NCBI RefSeq assembly: GCF_049445855.1
Contig: NZ_JBMSDV010000002.1
Coordinates: 186,001-250,000 of the forward strand
Length of the DNA: 64,000 nucleotides
From: JAGOCV01 sp049445855
GTDB taxonomy: Bacteria > Pseudomonadota > Gammaproteobacteria > Burkholderiales > Burkholderiaceae_C
Reading direction: 5' to 3'
In this document: piece by piece, positions 25,523-38,920 of the stretch
Position numbering within the stretch: the stretch's first letter is position 1
Layout of the letters: every line of letters begins with the position of its first letter
Translations under genes and position numbers: made by a program
The notes under the pieces: model-generated
What the model saw: the letters and a program-made list of their open reading frames with translations, nothing else
Told to the model about the DNA's origin: nothing
Databases searched by the model: none

Positions 25523-26696
25523 GTGCTTCCCGTCTCGCCCATCGCCATCCTCGCGCTTGCAGACGGCACGGTCTTTACCGGCAATTCGATCGGAGCCCCC
25601 GGCTCCACAGTGGGTGAAGTGGTGTTCAACACCGCCATCACCGGCTACCAGGAAATCCTCACCGACCCGAGCTACTGCCAGCAGATCGTCACACTGACGT
25701 ATCCGCACATCGGCAACTACGGCGTCAACACCGAGGACATCGAAGCCGACAAAGTCCATGCCGCCGGCCTGATCATCAAGGATCTGCCGCTGCTTCATTC
25801 CAACTTCCGCGCGTCGATGACGCTGTCGCAATACCTGGCGCGTGAAGGCACCGTGGCCATTGCCAACATCGACACCCGCAAGCTCACCCGCCACCTGCGC
25901 ACCAAGGGCGCGCAGAACGGTTGCATCCTGGCGCTCGCCGAAGGCGAAGAAGCCACGCAGGCCCTCATCGACAAGGCCGTCGCTGCCGCCAAGGGCGCGC
26001 CCAGCATGGCGGGTCTGGACCTGGCCAAGGTGGTCTCGGTCACCAAGCCCTACACGTGGACGCAGACCGAGTGGGAGCTCGGCACCGGGTACGGTACCCA
26101 GAAGGAGCCACGCTTTCATGTCGTCGCGTTCGACTACGGCGTCAAGAAGAACATCCTGCGCATGATGGCGAGCCGCGGCGCGAAGATCACCGTGGTGCCG
26201 GCACAGACGTCGGCTGCGGAAGTGCGCAAGCTCAACCCGGACGGCGTGTTCCTCGCCAATGGCCCGGGCGACCCGGAGCCGTGCGACTACGCCATCGCCG
26301 CGTCGCGTGAACTGATCGAGGACGGCATCCCGACCTTCGGCATCTGCCTGGGCCACCAGATCATGGCGCTGGCTTCCGGCGCGAAAACCTTCAAGATGAA
26401 GTTCGGCCACCACGGCGCGAACCATCCTGTGAAAGACCTGGACAACGGCCGCGTCTCCATCACCAGCCAGAACCACGGATTCGCTGTGGACGAGAAATCC
26501 CTGCCCGCCAACCTGCGTCCCACCCACGTGAGCCTGTTCGACGGCACGTTGCAGGGCCTGGCGCGTACCGACAAGCCGGCGTTCTGCTTCCAGGGCCATC
26601 CGGAAGCCTCACCCGGCCCGCACGACATCGGCTACCTGTTCGACCGCTTCACGGCACTCATGGAAACGCACAAGGAAAAGAAGGCGGAGAAGAGCA

Positions 26697-26704
<8 letters not shown>
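25523..26704 (+). CDS. carA: Carbamoyl-phosphate synthase small (glutaminase) subunit
   Basis: A 393-residue glutamine amidotransferase subunit that delivers ammonia to CarB. The N-terminal domain contains ILALADGTVFTGNSIGAPGS and VVFNTAITGYQEILTDPSY. The class I glutaminase has nucleophile Cys275 in FGICLGHQIMA and a C-terminal His-Glu pair in GHPEASPGP. GTG at 25523 is chosen because GGAG lies 7 bases before it and the protein then starts as in relatives; an upstream start would add about 60 unrelated residues. It overlaps carB by 8 bases. Confidence 0.96.
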
Positions 26705-29933
<3,229 letters not shown>

Positions 29934-29943
29934 TCCGCGCCGC

Positions 29944-29971
29944 TTGATCTTGGATTGTTTCCCGGCATAAT
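29944..29971 (+). promoter_or_regulatory. Candidate sigma70 promoter of greA
   Basis: TTGATC (29944-29949) and CATAAT (29966-29971) are separated by 16 bases. Transcription would begin near 29978, immediately before the leader hairpin at 29987-30012. Confidence 0.55.
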
Positions 29972-29986
29972 GGCCGTGAAACACAC

Positions 29987-30019
29987 ACCGCCGGACGGCA
30001 ACGTTCGGCGGTTTGCTTT
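29987..30019 (+). terminator. Intrinsic terminator in the greA leader, possible attenuator
   Basis: ACCGCCGGAC (29987-29996) pairs with GTTCGGCGGT (30003-30012), a 10-bp stem with one G-U pair and a 6-base loop, followed by TTTGCTTTT. It may end carAB transcripts. Because the candidate greA promoter lies just upstream, it would also cut the greA transcript early. greA and its ATG at 30035 follow directly. Confidence 0.65.
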
Positions 30020-30034
30020 TGGAGATAGACAAAC

Positions 30035-30511
30035 ATGAACACGATTCCCATCACCAGGCGCGGCGCGGAAAAGCTCAAGGAGGAGTTGCACCGCCTCAAG
30101 ACCGTCGAGCGTCCGGCGATCATCAATGCCATCGCCGAAGCGCGTGCGCAGGGTGACATCAGTGAAAACGCCGAGTACGACGCGGCCAAGGACCGTCAGG
30201 GGTTCATCGAAGGCCGCATCCAGGAAATCGAAGGCAAGCTGTCGGCCGCGCAGGTCATCGACCCGTCAGCGCTCGACGCCGGTGGCAAGGTGGTGTTCGG
30301 CTCCACGGTCGAACTGGAAGACGAGGCGTCTGGCGAAGCGGTGAAGTACCAGATCGTGGGCGAGGATGAGGCGGACATCAAGTTCGGCCGTGTCAACGTG
30401 TCCAGCCCCATCGCGCGCGCGCTCATCGGCAAGGAAGAGGGCGACACGGCGGAAGTGCAGGCCCCGGGCGGCACCAAGCGCTACGAGATCGTTGCCGTCC
30501 ACTACGTCTGA
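30035..30511 (+). CDS. greA: Transcription elongation factor GreA
   Basis: A 158-residue cleavage factor that rescues backtracked RNA polymerase. The N-terminal coiled coil (residues 1-75) begins PITRRGAEKLKEELHRLK. The acidic loop at its tip is visible as DISENAEYDAAKDRQGFIEG. The C-terminal FKBP-like domain includes VGEDEADIKFGRVNVSSPIA. A GGAG-type site precedes the ATG. The leader hairpin suggests attenuation. Confidence 0.97.
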   Translation: MNTIPITRRGAEKLKEELHRLKTVERPAIINAIAEARAQGDISENAEYDAAKDRQGFIEGRIQEIEGKLSAAQVIDPSALDAGGKVVFGSTVELEDEASGEAVKYQIVGEDEADIKFGRVNVSSPIARALIGKEEGDTAEVQAPGGTKRYEIVAVHYV

Positions 30512-30528
30512 AGCGGAAAGCCGTTGAC

Positions 30529-30942
30529 GTGAAAGATCGCCTGGCCCTGCTGGCCGCCGCGTTGTGGTGGGGCAGCCTGACCACTGTTGGTTTCCTCGTC
30601 GTGCCGATGCTGTTCGCCAATCTGGCGACGCCGGCCACAGCAGGTGCCATGGCCGCCAAGCTGTTCTCGGCGCAGACCTGGGTGACGCTGGGCTGCGCCT
30701 TCTTGCTGATCATCCACATCCGTACGACGGCTGAAGGCGCGCTCGAAGGCAAGGCGCAGACGGATTTGATGCTGGTGGTCGCCGGTGCCTTGCTGGCGCT
30801 GCTTGTCGAATACGCCGTCGCTCCACGCATCGTGGCGCGCGAGAACCTCAAACTCTGGCATTCGGTAGGCACAGGCATGTATGCCGTGCAGTGGCTTTGC
30901 GCCACGGCGCTGATCTGGCGCAAGGGCCGCACGCCTGCTTGA
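30529..30942 (+). CDS. DUF4149-type membrane protein
   Basis: A 137-residue protein with about four hydrophobic helices: residues 5-30, 45-63, 80-97 and 110-130. The opening RLALLAAALWWGSLTTVGFL and the helix pattern resemble the DUF4149/TMEM205-like family often found next to greA in betaproteobacteria. The biochemical role is unknown. The start is GTG at 30529, 17 bases after greA, so it is probably co-transcribed. It converges on the glycosyltransferase gene with 12 bases between stops. Confidence 0.78.
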   Translation: MKDRLALLAAALWWGSLTTVGFLVVPMLFANLATPATAGAMAAKLFSAQTWVTLGCAFLLIIHIRTTAEGALEGKAQTDLMLVVAGALLALLVEYAVAPRIVARENLKLWHSVGTGMYAVQWLCATALIWRKGRTPA

Positions 30943-30954
30943 AGCTTTGACGGT

Positions 30955-31680
30955 TTATTCCCGCCAGTGCTCCGCCACCCAGCCCGCCGGGCGGATGTAG
31001 CGGAAGCGCCGGTTGCGCCGGCCGGCCAGTGCGTCCGGCGGATTGCATTCACCGTGGAAGATGATGACGCGAGCGTCCTTCGGCACCTCGGGCGGCTTCC
31101 AGTAGTTGGTGGGCCAGGTCGGGATGCTGTGGTACTTGAAACTCGGGCACCAGCCGTCGGGCCAGTACTGCAGCTTGCCCTGCTTGTGCAGGAAGTCAGA
31201 CAGATAGGCCTGCTCGTTGCGGAATTCCTCGCGCACTTCCTGCACATGGGAGCGGAAGTACTCCAGCACGTCGGGGTGCGCTCCCAGCTCGAACCGGTAC
31301 ACCGACGAATTGCCGGTCACGCGCCACGGACGCTTGTAGTCGTGAATGATGAGGAAGTCGCCCGGCAGCGTGAAGAACTCGTCCAGATTGCCGACGATGA
31401 CGACGTCCACGTCAAGGAAGAGTGCCGTGCCCTTCAGCCCGTGCAGGTCGGCCGCGAACGACACCAGCTTGGTCCAGCCACGCTCGGGAATGCCGGGAGG
31501 CAGGTCCAGCGGCGGAATCGGGAAGCAGTCCACCCCCGGGCGGATGCCGTTGAAGTCGTCCGTCAGGCAGACAAAGCGGAAGTCGCCGCTCAGGTGCCGG
31601 CGCACCATGGCGTAGAGCCGGTTCACGTATTCGGGGCCGTACTTCGTGCCCCACTTCATGCAGATGACGTTGCGCTGCAC
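30955..31680 (-). CDS. Putative glycosyltransferase with DXD motif
   Basis: A 241-residue soluble protein. VICMKWGTKYGPEYVNRLYA at the N-terminus and LFLDVDVVIVGNLDEFF are typical of a GT-A-fold transferase, with the metal-binding D90-V-D92. It resembles GT8-like or capsule/LPS-associated transferases, but donor and acceptor are unknown. GTG at 31680 is chosen because relatives begin near QRNVICMKWG; the stop of yhbY lies 7 bases upstream. No other sugar-modification genes are adjacent, so the target glycan is open. Confidence 0.75.
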   Translation of the reverse strand: MQRNVICMKWGTKYGPEYVNRLYAMVRRHLSGDFRFVCLTDDFNGIRPGVDCFPIPPLDLPPGIPERGWTKLVSFAADLHGLKGTALFLDVDVVIVGNLDEFFTLPGDFLIIHDYKRPWRVTGNSSVYRFELGAHPDVLEYFRSHVQEVREEFRNEQAYLSDFLHKQGKLQYWPDGWCPSFKYHSIPTWPTNYWKPPEVPKDARVIIFHGECNPPDALAGRRNRRFRYIRPAGWVAEHWRE

Positions 31681-31687
31681 GGCGGCT

Positions 31688-32161
31688 TCAACCCAGATTG
31701 CGCTTCTTGACGGACTTCTGTTTGGGTTTGGCGCGCTTGACCTGCCCACCGGGGGTCAGGCGCTGGTTGCCCAGCACGCGCAGCGTGCGCACTTCAGGTC
31801 GCTGGCCACCACGCTTGCTGTACTTCAGGACCTTGAAGTCGCGCGGGCCGGCCATGCGGTCTTCGTCCTCGACCTTCTCCTTCGGCTTGACGGGACGCCA
31901 CAGTACCAGCAGCTTGCCAATGTGCTGGATGGGCGCGGCGTTCAGCTGGTCGGCCAGTGCCTGGTAGGTTTCTTCGCGCTTGAGGCGGTCGTCGCCCAGG
32001 ACGCGGATCTTGATGAGCCCGTGTGCGTTGAGCGCGGCATCGGTTTCACGGACGACGGCAGGGGTGAGCCCGTCATTGCCGATCATGACGACGGGGTCCA
32101 GATGATGCGCTTCGGCGCGATGCACCTTCCGCTGGGCGGGCGTGAGTTGTATTTGGGGCAT
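31688..32161 (-). CDS. yhbY: YhbY-family RNA-binding protein (CRS1-YhbY domain)
   Basis: A 157-residue protein. The N-terminal 95 residues form a CRM domain (LTPAQRKVHRAEAHHLDPVV, the MIGNDGLT loop, LIKIRVLGDD), and YhbY binds pre-50S particles in other bacteria. The remaining 60 residues are a basic extension rich in Lys/Arg (GGQVKRAKPKQKSVKKRN), longer than the E. coli protein. The ATG at 32161 matches the family start. It faces away from rlmE and the unknown gene at 32271. Confidence 0.88.
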   Translation of the reverse strand: MPQIQLTPAQRKVHRAEAHHLDPVVMIGNDGLTPAVVRETDAALNAHGLIKIRVLGDDRLKREETYQALADQLNAAPIQHIGKLLVLWRPVKPKEKVEDEDRMAGPRDFKVLKYSKRGGQRPEVRTLRVLGNQRLTPGGQVKRAKPKQKSVKKRNLG

Positions 32162-32270
32162 GGCCGTATTATCCGGGCTGCAGGGGGTTGGCGGGCGATG
32201 AAGCAAGTCAAGCCCCGGGATGTCTGTTCCGCCATCGTGATGGTGGCTGTGTTTTGCCAGAGGCCTGGAA

Positions 32271-32762
32271 ATGACCAAAAAGAATCTTGACGAGACGGAA
32301 TTTCTCGTCAAGCTGAACGACAGGCTTCGTCAACATGCCATGTACGAGCCCGGCATGAACTTCATCGCCATGCCCCGGACGGCGACGGACATCTACGTGA
32401 CCGGCTTCGACTGGCAGGGCGGCAAACACCATCGCCGGATGTTTCTTGGAATCTCCGGGGATGTGGGGACGCAGTTCGGATTGCTGGAATCGCCTCAGGT
32501 GACTGATCACGTGGCCAATTCCGGCGAGAAGGGTTTTCAGGAAGCTGAGCATTTCCGTGACGTGGATGGACGGCTCTACCGCTACACCATGCGCTACAAC
32601 GCCGGTCCGGAGCCGACGTGGAACGCCCGGATCAGCATCGATGGGGGCGAAACACTTCATTGGACTGGCACCATGCACGGCAATCTGCATGGGGGCAGCG
32701 CGTTGCGCGCAGCCATGGCGGCCATGATCGAAGCCCTGATCGACAGCGACATCGCGGACTGA
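32271..32762 (+). CDS. Uncharacterised protein (163 aa)
   Basis: I do not recognise a family. The protein is soluble, without signal peptide or membrane segment, and moderately acidic. It is rich in aromatic and His residues (HAMYEPGMNFIAMPRTATDI, TGFDWQGGKHHRRMF, ETLHWTGTMHGNLHGG), suggesting a compact alpha/beta or beta-rich fold. The ATG at 32271 has AGAGG 7 bases upstream, and codon use resembles its neighbours, so it is probably real. It lies between divergent yhbY and rlmE; no operon partner is evident. Confidence 0.65.
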   Translation: MTKKNLDETEFLVKLNDRLRQHAMYEPGMNFIAMPRTATDIYVTGFDWQGGKHHRRMFLGISGDVGTQFGLLESPQVTDHVANSGEKGFQEAEHFRDVDGRLYRYTMRYNAGPEPTWNARISIDGGETLHWTGTMHGNLHGGSALRAAMAAMIEALIDSDIAD

Positions 32763-32814
32763 CTTTTTCCAGGAATCCCGCTTTCGAGGGCGCTACCTGA
32801 GAAAATACCGGCCA

Positions 32815-33468
32815 ATGAAAGTAAAAACAAAGAGCAAGAAGGTCAACAAGTCATGGTTGAACGACCACGTCAACGACCCCTACGTGAAGATGGCCCAGAA
32901 AGATGGCTATCGCGCCCGTGCGGCCTACAAACTCAAGGAAATCGATGAATCGCTGGGGCTGATCAAACCCGGCCATCTGGTGGTGGACCTGGGGTCTGCC
33001 CCCGGCGCGTGGAGCCAGTACGTGCGCCGTCGCCTGTCACCCGAGGGCGCTGCCGTGGGCGAGCTCAACGGCACCATCGTGGCGCTGGACATCCTGCCGA
33101 TGGAGCCCGTCGAAGGCGTGGTCTTCCTGCAGGGCGATTTCCGCGAGCCCGAGGTGCTGGCGAAGCTGCGGGCCACTGTGGGAGACCGCAAGGCCGACGT
33201 GGTGGTGTCGGACATGGCGCCCAACCTGTCGGGCATCGAATCGGCCGACGCGGCCCGCATCGCGCATCTGGTGGAGCTGGCAGTGGAGTTCTGCCAGTTG
33301 CAGCTCAAACCCGAGGGTGCGCTGGTGGTCAAGGTGTTCCACGGCAGCGGCTACAGCCAGCTGGCCAAGCTGTTCAAGGAAACATTCCGCGTCGTCAAAC
33401 CCGTCAAGCCCAAGGCCTCGCGGGACAAGTCGTCAGAGACTTTCCTTGTGGGAATCGGGCTCAAGTAG
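32815..33468 (+). CDS. rlmE: RlmE (FtsJ), 23S rRNA 2'-O-methyltransferase
   Basis: A 217-residue SAM-dependent methyltransferase acting on a U in the A-loop of 23S rRNA. The basic N-terminus precedes a Rossmann fold with VVDLGSAPGAWSQYV (SAM site). The K-D-K-E tetrad is visible: Lys39 in RARAAYKL, Asp in VVSDMAPNLSG, Lys in GALVVKVFHGSG and Glu in SSETFLVG. rlmE followed by ftsH is the standard order. Confidence 0.95.
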   Translation: MKVKTKSKKVNKSWLNDHVNDPYVKMAQKDGYRARAAYKLKEIDESLGLIKPGHLVVDLGSAPGAWSQYVRRRLSPEGAAVGELNGTIVALDILPMEPVEGVVFLQGDFREPEVLAKLRATVGDRKADVVVSDMAPNLSGIESADAARIAHLVELAVEFCQLQLKPEGALVVKVFHGSGYSQLAKLFKETFRVVKPVKPKASRDKSSETFLVGIGLK

Positions 33469-33654
33469 GCCTGCGACCAGCCCGCAACGCCGACGCCAAA
33501 ACGCACGAAAAGTAACGGATTCCCTTCTGCCACCATGGCCGGAGGGGGTAAAACCACCCTTTGCGTACCTTGAAACACCTAAAATGGGGCGCAACTAGGT
33601 CCTGTCCGGCCCTCATGCCGCCCTTGATTCCCGCCCCTTGATTCGGAGCCTCGA

Positions 33655-35568
<1,914 letters not shown>

Positions 35569-35602
35569 TCAGCCGACTGGCGTGTTCGTTCGACCATTAC
35601 GG

Positions 35603-35630
35603 AACGGGGCCTCGCGGCCCCGTTTTCTTT
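35603..35630 (+). terminator. Rho-independent terminator after ftsH
   Basis: AACGGGGCC (35603-35611) and GGCCCCGTT (35616-35624) form a 9-bp stem with loop TCGC, followed by TTCTTTT. folP starts only 11 bases later, so folP expression needs read-through or a promoter inside this region. Confidence 0.8.
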
Positions 35631-35640
35631 TGCAGATGCC

Positions 35641-36531
35641 ATGACAGACCAGTCGATCTGGCAGACCAGCCGCTTTCGGATTTCGCTCGGCACGCCCCGC
35701 GTGATGGGCATCGTCAACGTGACGCCCGATTCCTTCTCGGACGGCGGGCGTCACGCCAGCACCGCCGCTGCGCTGGCGCACTGTGAACAATTGCTGCGCG
35801 ATGGCGCGGATATCCTGGACATCGGCGGCGAGTCGACGCGGCCCGGCAGTCCGGCGGTGGAACTGGACGAAGAGCTTGCACGCGTGCTGCCGGTGGTGCA
35901 GGGGGCGGTGAAATTCGGCGTGCCGCTTTCCGTCGATACCTACAAGCCTGAAGTCATGCGCGCCGTGCTGGACGCCGGCGCGGACATCGTCAACGACATC
36001 TGGGCGTTGCGCCGGCCCGGCGCACGCGAGGCAGTCGCCGGCCACCCGGGCTGCGGCGTGTGCCTGATGCACATGCACCGCGACCCGCAGACCATGCAGG
36101 TCGCGCCGATGGAGGGTGAGGTGGTGCCTGGGGTGGTCGATTTCCTGCGCGGACAGGCGAGGGCGCTGCGAGACCTGGGTGTGGCTGCCAGCCGCATCGT
36201 GCTCGACCCCGGTGTCGGCTTCGGCAAGACCGTTGCGCAGAACTTCTCATTGCTGGCGCGCCAGCAGGAAATCCTGGCCGCCGGATACCCGATACTTGCG
36301 GGCTGGTCGCGCAAGTCGTCACTTGGGGCGGTGACGGGCCTGGAGGTGGGCGACCGTATGCCGCCCAGCGTGGCGGCAGCGGTGCTCGCGGTCGATCGCG
36401 GTGCGCGCATCGTGCGCGTGCACGACGTGCGCGAGACGGTGGCAGCGCTGAAGGTCTGGCGGGCCATGCAGGACCATTGCCAGACCCCGACACGGCGTGC
36501 GAGAGAAAAAGGAAGAAAGACAGACAGATGA
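35641..36531 (+). CDS. folP: Dihydropteroate synthase
   Basis: A 296-residue TIM-barrel enzyme that joins p-aminobenzoate and dihydropterin diphosphate in folate synthesis, the sulfonamide target. Signatures are VMGIVNVTPDSFSDGG, DIGGESTRPGS, VSVDTY-type PLSVDTYKPEV and DPGVGFGKTVAQN, with GWSRKSSLG near the C-terminus. The Arg/Lys-rich last 20 residues are an extra tail. The stop overlaps the glmM ATG (ATGA), as in many proteobacteria. Confidence 0.96.
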   Translation: MTDQSIWQTSRFRISLGTPRVMGIVNVTPDSFSDGGRHASTAAALAHCEQLLRDGADILDIGGESTRPGSPAVELDEELARVLPVVQGAVKFGVPLSVDTYKPEVMRAVLDAGADIVNDIWALRRPGAREAVAGHPGCGVCLMHMHRDPQTMQVAPMEGEVVPGVVDFLRGQARALRDLGVAASRIVLDPGVGFGKTVAQNFSLLARQQEILAAGYPILAGWSRKSSLGAVTGLEVGDRMPPSVAAAVLAVDRGARIVRVHDVRETVAALKVWRAMQDHCQTPTRRAREKGRKTDR

Positions 36532-37862
36532 CCCGCAAATATTTCGGCACTGACGGCATCCGCGGCACCGTGGGGCAGCCGCCCATCACACCGGACTTCG
36601 TGCTGCGACTGGCGCACGCGGTCGGGCGCGTGCTCAAGCGGACCGAGTCCCGCCCGACGGTGCTCATCGGCAAGGACACGCGCATCTCCGGCTATATGCT
36701 CGAAAGCGCACTCGAATCCGGCTTCAACTCGGCAGGTGTCGACGTGGTGCTGCTCGGCCCGTTGCCCACGCCCGGCGTGGCCTACCTCACGCGTGCGCAG
36801 CGTGCGAGCCTGGGCGTGGTGATCAGCGCCAGCCACAACGCTTTCCCGGACAACGGCATCAAGTTCTTCAGCGCGCAGGGCAGCAAGCTCGACGATGCAT
36901 GGGAAGCCGCGGTGGAGGCCGCGCTCGAGGAAGCCCCTGTGTGGGCCGACTCTTCCGAGATCGGCAAGGCGCGCCGGCTCGACGACGCAGCAGGGCGCTA
37001 CATCGAGTTCTGCAAAAGTACGTTCTCCACCGACCTCACGCTGCGAGGCCTCAAGATCGTGGTGGACGGCGCGCATGGCGCTGCGTATCACATCGCACCC
37101 AAGGTATTCCATGAACTGGGCGCCGAAGTGGTGGCCATCGGCTGTGCGCCGGACGGACTGAACATCAACCACGAAGTCGGCGCGACGCATCCTGACGCGC
37201 TCGTGCGTGCCGTGAAAGCCAACCATGCCGACTACGGCATCGCGCTCGATGGCGACGCCGACCGGCTGCAGATGGTGGACGCGACGGGCCGCTTGTTCAA
37301 CGGCGACGAGCTGCTTTATCTGCTCGCGGCCGATCGCCTCGCGCGCGACGAAGTCGTGCCCGGGGTGGTGGGCACGCTCATGACCAACATGGCGGTGGAA
37401 GTGGCGTTGCAATCGCGCGGCGTGAAGTTCGTGCGCGCGCGCGTGGGCGACCGCTATGTGCTGGAAGAACTCGAGAAGCACAAGTGGCTACTCGGCGGCG
37501 AAGGCTCGGGCCACCTGCTCGCGCTGGACAAGCACACGACGGGTGACGGTCTCGTCAGCGCGTTGCAGGTGCTGCAGGCCTGCGTGCGCAGCGGGCAGAC
37601 CATGGGGCAGCTACTTCGTGGCGTGAATCTTTTCCCGCAGACACTCGTCAACGTGCGCCTTCATCCGGGGCAGGACTGGAAGTCCAACGAGCGGCTCATG
37701 GAAGAAACGAAAGCCGTGGAGGCCGAGCTCGGCAATGCGGGTCGCGTGTTGATCCGCGCCAGTGGGACCGAGCCGGTGGTTCGTGTGATGGTGGAGGCGG
37801 CCGACGCCGCGCGCGCAGCGCAGGGCGCGCAGCGCCTGGCCGATGTGGTGAAAGCGTCATGA
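36528..37862 (+). CDS. glmM: Phosphoglucosamine mutase
   Basis: A 444-residue alpha-D-phosphohexomutase that makes glucosamine-1-phosphate for UDP-GlcNAc. The opening is KYFGTDGIRGTVG. The phosphorylated Ser is Ser102 in VISASHNAFPDNG. The metal loop is DGDADR, the sugar loop GGEGSGHL, and the phosphate-binding loop RASGTEPVVRVM. It supplies the substrate of LpxA. It overlaps folP upstream and the MOSC gene downstream by 4 bases each. Confidence 0.97.
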   Translation: MTRKYFGTDGIRGTVGQPPITPDFVLRLAHAVGRVLKRTESRPTVLIGKDTRISGYMLESALESGFNSAGVDVVLLGPLPTPGVAYLTRAQRASLGVVISASHNAFPDNGIKFFSAQGSKLDDAWEAAVEAALEEAPVWADSSEIGKARRLDDAAGRYIEFCKSTFSTDLTLRGLKIVVDGAHGAAYHIAPKVFHELGAEVVAIGCAPDGLNINHEVGATHPDALVRAVKANHADYGIALDGDADRLQMVDATGRLFNGDELLYLLAADRLARDEVVPGVVGTLMTNMAVEVALQSRGVKFVRARVGDRYVLEELEKHKWLLGGEGSGHLLALDKHTTGDGLVSALQVLQACVRSGQTMGQLLRGVNLFPQTLVNVRLHPGQDWKSNERLMEETKAVEAELGNAGRVLIRASGTEPVVRVMVEAADAARAAQGAQRLADVVKAS

Positions 37863-38410
37863 GTACCGGACCTGCTTCCGTCGTCGGTCTTCATCTGAGC
37901 GGCACGCACAGTTTCAGCAAGCAGGCGCAAAAGAAGTTGTCGCTGATCGAAGGCATCGGCATCGAGGGAGACGCGCACGCCGGCGTGACGGTGAAGCACC
38001 GCTCGCGCGTGGCACGCAACCCGAACCAACCCAACCTGCGACAGGTGCACCTGATGCACGCCGAACTGTTCGACGAACTCGCGGGTAAGGGATTTGCCGT
38101 GAAGCCCGGCGATCTGGGCGAGAACATCACCACGCAAGGGCTGGACCTGCTTGCGCTGCCGAGCGGGACACGCCTGCGCATCGGGAACTCGGTGCTCGTG
38201 CAACTCACGGGTCTGCGCAATCCGTGCGCGCAGATCGACCGTTTCCAGTCGGGCCTCATGCACGCGGTGCTCGATCGCACGCCCGAAGGCGGACTGGTGC
38301 GCAAGGCAGGCGTGATGGGCGTCGTCCTGAATGGCGGCGATGTGATGCAAGGCGACGCGATCCAGGTCGAACTGCCGGTCGGGCCGCACCGTCCGCTGGA
38401 GCCCGTCTGA
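37859..38410 (+). CDS. MOSC-domain protein
   Basis: A 183-residue single MOSC domain. IEGIGIEGDAHAGVTVKHRS, GDLGENITTQGLDLL and the conserved cysteine in TGLRNPCAQID are typical. MOSC domains bind molybdenum cofactor or transfer sulfur, and YiiM-like members detoxify hydroxylamino compounds; the substrate here is not evident. The ATG overlaps the glmM stop (ATGA), so expression follows glmM. Confidence 0.85.
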   Translation: MSTGPASVVGLHLSGTHSFSKQAQKKLSLIEGIGIEGDAHAGVTVKHRSRVARNPNQPNLRQVHLMHAELFDELAGKGFAVKPGDLGENITTQGLDLLALPSGTRLRIGNSVLVQLTGLRNPCAQIDRFQSGLMHAVLDRTPEGGLVRKAGVMGVVLNGGDVMQGDAIQVELPVGPHRPLEPV

Positions 38411-38412
38411 TT

Positions 38413-38910
38413 GTGGAGCAGCCGAACGACATCGTCATCCGGCGCGCAGACTATGCGGACGTTGCCGACGCCATGGCCATTGTTTCGATGCTGGATGTGT
38501 ACGCGCGGGACACGGCTGGAGGCGGCGCGCCGCTGAAAGAGTTTGCAAGGCTGAACCTCGTCCCGGAGCTCGCGAAGCGTTCGCAGGCCTTCAGCGTCAT
38601 CGCGTGGCTGGGAGGCGATGCCGTGGGCCTTGTGAACTGTTTCGAAGGCTTCTCGACATTCGCTGCGCGCCCGCTTGTCAATGTGCACGACGTCATCGTT
38701 TCACCGGCGCATCGCGGGCAGGGCGTTGCACAGCGCATGCTGGCGGAGGTAGAGCGCATGGCGCGCGGGCGCGGTGCCTGCAAGCTCACGCTCGAAGTGC
38801 TCCAGGGCAACACCAGCGCCATGCGCGTCTATGAGCGCGTGGGCTTTGCCGGCTACGTGCTCGATCCCGCCATGGGCCAGGCCACCTTCATGCAGAAGTG
38901 GCTGGACTGA
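38413..38910 (+). CDS. GNAT-family N-acetyltransferase
   Basis: A 165-residue GNAT protein. The acetyl-CoA-binding motif A is VHDVIVSPAHRGQGVAQRML, and motif B includes NTSAMRVYERVGF. The start is GTG at 38413, two bases after the MOSC stop; longer in-frame starts lie inside the MOSC gene. The acceptor is unknown. It closes the folP-glmM-MOSC-GNAT run and converges on the lytic transglycosylase. Confidence 0.83.
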   Translation: MEQPNDIVIRRADYADVADAMAIVSMLDVYARDTAGGGAPLKEFARLNLVPELAKRSQAFSVIAWLGGDAVGLVNCFEGFSTFAARPLVNVHDVIVSPAHRGQGVAQRMLAEVERMARGRGACKLTLEVLQGNTSAMRVYERVGFAGYVLDPAMGQATFMQKWLD

Positions 38911-38920
38911 GCCCCGGCCC

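Noticed and set aside
33568..33585. CCTTGAAA followed by TAAAAT as a heat-shock promoter for ftsH
   Set aside because: CTTGAAA resembles a sigma32 -35, but no CCCCAT-type -10 follows at the right distance and the sigma70-like spacing is also poor.
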